NCBI GenBank assembly: GCA_018896835.1
Contig: JAHILS010000008.1
Coordinates: forward strand, 1-21,441
Direction of reading: 5' to 3'
Length of the DNA stretch: 21,441 nt
Source: Patescibacteria group bacterium
GTDB lineage: Bacteria; Patescibacteriota; Patescibacteriia; UBA9934
Under the pieces are notes generated by a model. That model did no database searches, was not told the origin of the DNA, and worked only from the letters and a program-made list of their open reading frames with translations. Both the position numbers and the translations under genes were made by a program. Shown here piece after piece: positions 15,924 to 20,170 of the stretch; within the stretch, counting starts at the first letter, position 1; each line of letters starts with the position of its first letter.

Positions 15924-16244
15924 CTACCTGTTAACCGCCATAGCGTCGTTTGGATTTAGATAATGAATATCACTTGCTTTCACAAGTCCGAGCATCTGCA
16001 CACGTGTTGTCACGCTGTCCACTGATTGGAGTGACGAAACCTGGTGTTGCAATTGTTCGTTCTCGTGTTGTATTTCTTCAATTTCTTGATTTAGATCGGC
16101 AATAGCATAGCCTTGTGTTGATGATACGTTTACCTGCCAAATATAGAGTGCTCCGGCAAGGGCAACGCAGGCTAGCACACAATAGCCAAACATTTGGCTT
16201 GAGGTAAATGTCATTACTGCTGTCTTTACTGATGGGATCTGCAT
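15924..16244 (-). CDS. ftsL: FtsL/DivIC-like septum protein
   Basis: A 106-aa bitopic protein: a cytoplasmic tail of about 18 residues, one membrane span (about 19-37), then a coiled coil (about 50-75, LNQEIEEIQHENEQLQHQVSSL) and a short extracytoplasmic end. Size, topology and the place right after rsmH fit FtsL, which recruits the FtsW-FtsI septal synthase. FtsL sequences diverge fast, so the call rests mainly on context; DivIC/FtsB is the alternative. The gap to rsmH is 5 bp. The usual next gene, ftsI, is absent here and lies about 13 kb further on. Confidence 0.8.
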   Translation of the reverse strand: MQIPSVKTAVMTFTSSQMFGYCVLACVALAGALYIWQVNVSSTQGYAIADLNQEIEEIQHENEQLQHQVSSLQSVDSVTTRVQMLGLVKASDIHYLNPNDAMAVNR

Positions 16245-16249
16245 AACTT

Positions 16250-17104
16250 TTATCTTTTTTGAGCAATGCGCAATTTTGCGCTTCTGGCCCGTGGATTTAA
16301 TTTTATTTCTTCGTTATTTGGTCTGATCGGCTTTTTTGTAACAACCTCCAAGTCTTGGCAATCCTTGAGAAAATTCTTCACGATTCTGTCTTCCAAGGAA
16401 TGAAATGAGATTATCGCCAGTCGTCCTCCTGGTTTTAATACCTCAACTGCAGATTGCAATCCTTTTTCTACTTCCCCCAACTCATCGTTGACAGCAATCC
16501 GTAATGCTTGGAACACCTTTGTCGCTGGATGTTGTTTGCCAGTTCTTCTCACAACACTTGTGATCACTCCTGCTAATTGTTCTGTTGTGGTAATGCGCTC
16601 TTTACGTCGTGAGTCAAAGATTGCCTTGGCAATCTGATGGGCAAACCCCTCCTCGCCCAACTGCCGAAATAGTTTTGCCAAATCGTCTTTTGACCAACTA
16701 TTTACTATTTGCTCGGCTGTTAATTCCTGACTCTGGTCATAGCGCATGTCCAAAGGTCCATTATTCATGAATGAAAATCCTCTTTTTGGATCATCAACGT
16801 GCAATGAGGAAAACCCGATGTCAAAAAGTACTGCGTCAACTAGTTCATCAATATGATCTTTTATTGTTGAGAACGAGTCGTTTACGTAAACAATCCTGCC
16901 TTCGAAGTCTGATAATTTCTCTTTTGCAAGATCAATATTTCGAGCATCGCGATCAAAACCGATAACTTTACCACTAGGTTTTGTACTATCGAGAATCTTA
17001 CGCGTATGCCCCCCAAGCCCGAGCGTAGCATCAACAACTGTGATGTTTGGCCTAAGGTTTAGAGCTTCCAAGACTTCTGTGAGTAAAACAGGTATATGTT
17101 CCAT
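16250..17104 (-). CDS. rsmH: 16S rRNA (cytosine(1402)-N(4))-methyltransferase RsmH
   Basis: A 284-aa SAM-dependent methyltransferase (MraW) that modifies C1402 in the ribosomal P site. The opening HIPVLLTEVLEAL is diagnostic. DATLGLGGHT (25-34) is the SAM-binding loop, IGFDRD (48-53) the acidic ribose contact, and GGRLAIISFHSLEDRIVK the C-terminal core motif. RNPRARSAKLR-type endings are seen as LNPRARSAKLRIAQKR. It lies 11 bp after mraZ and 5 bp before ftsL, the canonical dcw order. No Shine-Dalgarno sequence is obvious, so it probably relies on coupling to mraZ. Confidence 0.96.
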   Translation of the reverse strand: MEHIPVLLTEVLEALNLRPNITVVDATLGLGGHTRKILDSTKPSGKVIGFDRDARNIDLAKEKLSDFEGRIVYVNDSFSTIKDHIDELVDAVLFDIGFSSLHVDDPKRGFSFMNNGPLDMRYDQSQELTAEQIVNSWSKDDLAKLFRQLGEEGFAHQIAKAIFDSRRKERITTTEQLAGVITSVVRRTGKQHPATKVFQALRIAVNDELGEVEKGLQSAVEVLKPGGRLAIISFHSLEDRIVKNFLKDCQDLEVVTKKPIRPNNEEIKLNPRARSAKLRIAQKR

Positions 17105-17115
17105 AGGTTGTTTGG

Positions 17116-17547
17116 CTAAATTCCAAGCTTTCCAAGTTCTTCGGCAATGTTTACTGCCTCTTTCTCAGTCTGCTTATTGTAAGCCTCCCATTTGCTTTCA
17201 TCCCAAATTTCCATTCGAGTATGAATGCCCACTATCACCACTTTTTTACCAAGCCCTGCGTATAAGCGCAGATACTCTGGCACAACGAATCGTCCCTGCT
17301 TGTCCAAGCCAATGTCCATTGCCCCCGCAAGCATGAGTCGGGAGAATGCACGTGAATTGGCCTGCCCCAGGGGCAAACTAGCTAATTTCTCAGAAAGTTT
17401 GTCCCACTCCTCCAGTGGGAGCAGGAACAACGAAGAGTCAAGACCCCGCGTCACAACCGCGCCTTTTGCAAGGTCTTTTCTAAACTTCGTTGGAACGGCA
17501 AGCCGTCCTTTTTCGTCGATTGAGTGATGATATTCCCCTATGAACAT
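17116..17547 (-). CDS. mraZ: transcriptional regulator MraZ
   Basis: A 143-aa AbrB-like DNA-binding protein that controls the division and cell-wall cluster it heads. It has the two MraZ half-domains, each with the D-x-K/Q-G-R motif: DEKGRLAVP (11-19) and DKQGRFVVP (82-90). The open frame begins at a GTG at 17589, but homologues start MFIGEY, so the ATG at 17547 is chosen; neither position has a Shine-Dalgarno sequence. rsmH follows after 11 bp. A promoter about 200 bp upstream is overlapped by TGGGG/TGGAG repeats resembling MraZ boxes, which fits autoregulation, and a terminator-like hairpin lies in the leader. Confidence 0.95.
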   Translation of the reverse strand: MFIGEYHHSIDEKGRLAVPTKFRKDLAKGAVVTRGLDSSLFLLPLEEWDKLSEKLASLPLGQANSRAFSRLMLAGAMDIGLDKQGRFVVPEYLRLYAGLGKKVVIVGIHTRMEIWDESKWEAYNKQTEKEAVNIAEELGKLGI

Positions 17548-17678
17548 ATGGAAATACGTAAAGAACATGCGGTTGCGACCCAGCATCACAAGCTATTAAA
17601 GATACACAAGCGCGATCTTTGATAACTTTTGATGAGGGGAAGTTTCTCGAGTGTCCTTCTATTTTTTATTATTAATAT

Positions 17679-17729
17679 AAAAACGAAGTAGCCATGAACG
17701 AAACGTTAATCGCTTCATTCCCCACTTCG
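17679..17729 (-). terminator. terminator-like hairpin in the mraZ leader (possible attenuator)
   Basis: On the minus strand CGAAGT (17724-17729) pairs with ACTTCG (17684-17689). Inside, AATGAAGCG pairs with CGTTTCGTT (two wobble pairs) around the loop ATTAA. TTTTT (17679-17683) follows directly. It lies downstream of the predicted mraZ promoter and about 130 bp before the start codon. No upstream minus-strand gene needs a terminator here. Folding is judged by eye only. Confidence 0.55.
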
Positions 17730-17773
17730 TGCCTTTACTACTCCACTTTACCCCACCAATCACCTACGGTCAA
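17720..17773 (-). promoter_or_regulatory. mraZ promoter overlapped by MraZ-box-like repeats
   Basis: On the minus strand TTGACC (17768-17773), a 17-bp spacer and TAAAGT (17745-17750). TGGGG (17751-17755) and TGGAG (17741-17745) are exactly 10 bp apart and flank the -10. A further TGGGG lies at 17720-17724, 21 bp on. Known MraZ boxes are TGGGN-type repeats with a 10-bp period upstream of mraZ. Binding here would block RNA polymerase. Confidence 0.65.
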
Positions 17774-17857
17774 CACTTTTTCTCCACTTACAAACACAAA
17801 CCAGAAAGCAAAAATAACTTGAAAACAAAGAACAAACTCGTGTTCGGTGTTTGTTCT

Positions 17858-17913
17858 TGTGAATAAGTTTTTCACAAATTGTCCAGCACCGGGTGCTGGA
17901 CATGTTATCCACA
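17858..17913. other. DnaA-box-like cluster with a 21-bp hairpin
   Basis: TTATTCACA (minus, 17858-17866) and TTATCCACA (17905-17913) match TTATNCACA exactly; TTTTTCACA (17868-17876) has one mismatch. Between them lies the near-perfect palindrome 17881-17901, GTCCAGCACC-G-GGTGCTGGAC. An AT-only tract lies at 17663-17682. This is in the divergent intergenic region between mraZ and the 120-aa gene (17548-17994), which otherwise holds the mraZ promoter and leader. Confidence 0.5.
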
Positions 17914-17924
17914 GAAAATTTCGT

Positions 17925-17953
17925 TTGACGATAAAGCTTGTGACAGTTACCCT
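17925..17953 (+). promoter_or_regulatory. candidate promoter of the 120-aa gene
   Basis: TTGACG (17925-17930), a 17-bp spacer, then TACCCT (17948-17953), which matches the -10 consensus at only three positions. It would give a leader of about 35 nt containing the AGGAG ribosome binding site. Confidence 0.4.
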
Positions 17954-17994
17954 TGAGAAGGTGTAGTTGGAATAAACCCCAAACAGGAGACACT

Positions 17995-18357
17995 GTGGCC
18001 GAGACAAACCCTCGTTCATCAACCTCAAGTGCAACCCTTGCCAGACAGACTCCAATGCCTATCAGGTTCGGGGTCAAAGGCACCTGCAAAACCTGCGGAG
18101 AGTTCGTGCAGGTCGCGTCAACCATGACCGAAGAAGATGAAGCGCGCGATGAGTTCACAGACGCGCACCTGGAAGAAAGAAATCACTTCTTCAAGGGTGA
18201 TGTGACTGTCTGGCGCCTGGAACGGCCAGCAGAAGAACAAGGGCCTGACCCAATGGTACGTGCCTATGTTCAAAGCTTGCGTGACAGGCGAAGAACAACA
18301 GCTGAAGAAGCAAGCACGTCCCGTCCCCAAAAAATCAAGATGGTGCGTCCACGCTGA
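17995..18357 (+). CDS. small protein with a possible C2H2-type zinc site, function unknown
   Basis: The start is placed at the GTG at 17995 because AGGAG (17985-17989) precedes it by 5 nt; the frame is open back to a TTG at 17953, which has no ribosome binding site. The product is 120 aa. C31-KT-C34 followed by H58 and H64 (C-x2-C-x23-H-x5-H) could bind one zinc. The middle is acidic (TEEDEARDEF), the C-terminus basic (RDRRR, QKIKMVRPR), and the first 20 residues Ser/Thr-rich and probably disordered. No family is recognised. The gene is GC-richer than its neighbours, has its own promoter, ribosome binding site and strong terminator, and is divergent from mraZ and convergent with the 28-aa peptide gene. 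A nucleic-acid-binding role is a guess. Confidence 0.7.
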   Translation: MAETNPRSSTSSATLARQTPMPIRFGVKGTCKTCGEFVQVASTMTEEDEARDEFTDAHLEERNHFFKGDVTVWRLERPAEEQGPDPMVRAYVQSLRDRRRTTAEEASTSRPQKIKMVRPR

Positions 18358-18382
18358 TCACACCATCCCACTCCCCTCCTCC

Positions 18383-18416
18383 CACCCGGGCCCTCGCGCC
18401 CGGGTGAAAGCTTTTT
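18383..18416 (+). terminator. Rho-independent terminator of the 120-aa gene
   Basis: CACCCGGGC (18383-18391) pairs perfectly with GCCCGGGTG (18398-18406) around a 6-nt loop, followed by AAAGC and TTTTT (18412-18416). Confidence 0.88.
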
Positions 18417-18455
18417 AAAAACAATGGCGCCCGCCTCCCAGAGTTGGGGGCGGGC
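18417..18455 (-). terminator. terminator of the 28-aa peptide gene
   Basis: GCCCGCC (18429-18435) pairs with GGCGGGC (18449-18455), with an inner CCCA/TGGG stem and loop GAGT. On the minus strand TTTTT (18417-18421) follows 7 nt after the stem. It sits 7 bp past the peptide's stop codon and back to back with the plus-strand terminator. Confidence 0.75.
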
Positions 18456-18462
18456 TAGTGCA

Positions 18463-18549
18463 TTAATGCGTGAAAATAGTGAAACACACGGCAAGGAGAA
18501 GCAGTACGATGAGGACCGCCCACTCCTTCCAGGTGGGTTCGGAACCCAT
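18463..18549 (-). CDS. 28-aa single-span membrane peptide
   Basis: A small gene below the usual length cut-off. The product begins MGSEPTWKEW and continues with a hydrophobic stretch (residues 11-26, Val, Leu, Ile, Ala, Cys and Phe), ending TH. That is a short polar N-terminus, one membrane span and almost no tail. A strong GGGAGG ribosome binding site lies 5 nt before the ATG. The gene has a TTGACG-type -35 upstream and a GC-rich hairpin terminator 7 bp after its stop, so all parts of an expressed gene are present. No family is recognised. It could be a small membrane-protein partner, a type I toxin-like peptide or a regulatory peptide; no antitoxin RNA is evident. It is 35 bp downstream of the NMN-adenylyltransferase-like gene. 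Confidence 0.68.
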   Translation of the reverse strand: MGSEPTWKEWAVLIVLLLLAVCFTIFTH

Positions 18550-18567
18550 GCAAACCTCCCTGTTTGC
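18550..18567 (-). promoter_or_regulatory. hairpin holding the peptide's ribosome binding site in its loop
   Basis: On the minus strand GCAAAC-AGGGAG-GTTTGC: a 6-bp stem with the Shine-Dalgarno sequence across the loop and stem edge, ending directly before the ATG. It could present or limit ribosome access. Confidence 0.55.
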
Positions 18568-18581
18568 TAGTGTTCCTTCAG

Positions 18582-18610
18582 AGATTACTCTTTGAAACAA
18601 ACCTCGTCAA
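18582..18610 (-). promoter_or_regulatory. candidate promoter of the 28-aa peptide gene
   Basis: TTGACG (18605-18610), a 17-bp spacer and TAATCT (18582-18587) on the minus strand, within the 3' end of the upstream gene. The -35 is good; the -10 is weak. Confidence 0.42.
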
Positions 18611-19064
18611 TCACTTCCATTGTTCCGCCAGACACTTTTTTGCGCCAATCCATATTTTTTTGCAAAATCATTTCCCTGATTTCCGTGCCATTAAAACCAG
18701 GTACTGGTTTGATATTCTGTATTTCAACTCCGTGCTTTTCAAACAAGGCTTTCATTTCTTCGTCACCAGTCCAAACCTTTGGACTTTCTGGATTTCCGGA
18801 TGCCTCCAATACTCTATCAACCCATTCATCATCTGACACGCAATCTGGAACGTCAACTATTGTAGCATCAACTATTCCCTCTTCAAGTAATGAAGCGCTC
18901 ATCATGGTTCTGATTTGCTCCACTGAAAACAAATCATCATCTCGCTTATCACCATGGCAAATTACAATAATTGGTTTTTCACATGTTTGTGCCATGCCTT
19001 GGACAACCATTAGTTGTCCGGTGTGAAAAGGTTGAAATCTGCCTGGAAAAATACATGTAGACAT
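18585..19064 (-). CDS. nicotinamide-nucleotide adenylyltransferase-like protein (NadM/CTP-transferase-like family)
   Basis: A 159-aa nucleotidyltransferase alpha/beta-phosphodiesterase protein, closest in style to archaeal-type NadM, which makes NAD from NMN and ATP. The N-terminal GRFQPFHTGQ (8-17) aligns with GRFQPxHxGH, but the second His of the HxGH motif is Gln17. GTEIREM near the C-terminus corresponds to the ISSTxIR motif, with Ser replaced. Length is slightly below the NadM norm of about 170-180. It starts 9 bp after the DUF362 gene, so the two are probably co-transcribed. The changed HxGH means NMN adenylyltransferase activity should not be assumed; another nucleotidyl transfer or lowered activity is possible. 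Confidence 0.8.
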   Translation of the reverse strand: MSTCIFPGRFQPFHTGQLMVVQGMAQTCEKPIIVICHGDKRDDDLFSVEQIRTMMSASLLEEGIVDATIVDVPDCVSDDEWVDRVLEASGNPESPKVWTGDEEMKALFEKHGVEIQNIKPVPGFNGTEIREMILQKNMDWRKKVSGGTMEVIDEVCFKE

Positions 19065-19073
19065 AAGAATTTA

Positions 19074-19967
19074 TCAATTTTCAAAATTTTGTGGTAATCG
19101 AAACTGTTTGGCTAGCTCGGTTATAAGCATGGGTGGAACATTGATCTTGCTTAAATCAATCTCCCCTAATTCCTCTCGAGCTATCATCTGCAAGTAGCCA
19201 ATCTCCAAAGGTTCAAGTCCAATAAGTGTTGCACAAACCGCGTCCACTGCAACTGGGTCATAACCAGCCACAACTACTCCCATTTCCACCATGCTCCCTT
19301 CCACCGGACCATTGCCTTCCATGGCTATTATACCATCTACAATTGCCACGTCACACTTGCTCTGTTTGTAAAGTTCCATAATGCTTTGACTATGCGCTAT
19401 TTGACCTTCTTCCTGAAGCCATGGCCATCTAGCCCAAACTCGGCCGACCACGCTTATCCGAGAAGGAACAATCCACGTACCTGTTGTCCACGAATACACA
19501 CAGGCATCTAATAAAACGTCATCATGTACTTTTAATGGCGCAATGCAAATTTTCATTTGGGCTTCGACTGCAGTCTTTGACCTTCGAATAGGGTTCTCTG
19601 ATCCGTCTTTACGCACGGTGTGCCCGTCCACGAAGTCGTCATCATTAAGATCTATTAACTCAACCTTATTATATTCATCAAGCAAACGCTCGTAACCGAA
19701 ATTATCAAATCCTGCCATGGTGCCACTATGAGACGCGTCACCAATTTTGACAGGAGTTTTGCAATAAGTACGAATTACGTCTAAAACACCACGAACAGCA
19801 TCAACATGCGTGCAAGCAAGCTGACGTTCGTGGTCAATCAAATTCACTTTTATAAAAATATATTCAGAAGCCCGACATTTGGTAATAAAATCCTCGCCAA
19901 GCTCCTCCACAGCTTTTCGCACCGTTACCCTGCGATCCTCCCCAGTTTGTAAAATCACGTTTTTCAT
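19074..19967 (-). CDS. DUF362 domain protein
   Basis: A 297-aa protein that is almost entirely a DUF362 domain: YIFIKVNLIDHE (36-47), VKIGDASHSG (73-82), a central MKICIAPLKVHDDV, VDGIIAMEGNGPVEG (about 213-227) and GYDPVAVDAVCATLIGLEP (about 236-254). Family members often carry a 4Fe-4S ferredoxin tail; none is present, and only scattered Cys occur. The biochemical role of the family is not settled. TAAACT (19974-19979) lies 6 nt before the ATG and AAGG sits between them. The gene heads a short unit with the adenylyltransferase-like gene. Family call firm, function unknown. Confidence 0.88.
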   Translation of the reverse strand: MKNVILQTGEDRRVTVRKAVEELGEDFITKCRASEYIFIKVNLIDHERQLACTHVDAVRGVLDVIRTYCKTPVKIGDASHSGTMAGFDNFGYERLLDEYNKVELIDLNDDDFVDGHTVRKDGSENPIRRSKTAVEAQMKICIAPLKVHDDVLLDACVYSWTTGTWIVPSRISVVGRVWARWPWLQEEGQIAHSQSIMELYKQSKCDVAIVDGIIAMEGNGPVEGSMVEMGVVVAGYDPVAVDAVCATLIGLEPLEIGYLQMIAREELGEIDLSKINVPPMLITELAKQFRLPQNFEN

Positions 19968-20079
19968 AACCTTAGTTTAGCACACACCCAAGAGGATGCT
20001 AGAGCTGTCAGACTGTGGACAAACCCGAACCCCAATTTTAAAAACATACACAAAACCCGCCTCAAAATATTACATTTCT

Positions 20080-20126
20080 AAAAATCGTGTCACATTAGTG
20101 ACGATCGTCACTAATGTGACACGATT
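20080..20126 (-). terminator. 44-bp perfect palindrome with T-run: terminator of the ABC transporter gene
   Basis: Bases 20083-20126 are a perfect palindrome centred on CGATCG (centre 20104/20105), with the nested inverted repeat CAC-ATTA-GTG in each arm. On the minus strand it ends in TTTTT (20080-20084). It lies 45 bp after the ABC gene stop. The rest of this gap (19968-20170) holds the DUF362 upstream region and one TTGTCCACA (minus, 20014-20022). Confidence 0.82.
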
Positions 20127-20170
20127 CCTGCGTTATCACGTTCTAATTTATAGATATGGGACACTTTCTC

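Noticed and set aside
17548..17589. 14-residue N-terminal extension of MraZ from a GTG
   Set aside because: MraZ proteins begin MFIGEY; the extension is not family-like.
17600..17994. Firm call of the chromosomal replication origin
   Set aside because: DnaA-box-like sites and an AT-rich tract are present, but no dnaA or dnaN is seen and GC skew cannot be judged from this window.
17738..18158. Two overlapping minus-strand ORFs (105 and 132 aa) opposite the 120-aa gene
   Set aside because: They cover the mraZ promoter, DnaA-like sites and the antisense of a gene with a good ribosome binding site and terminator; their sequences look non-protein-like.
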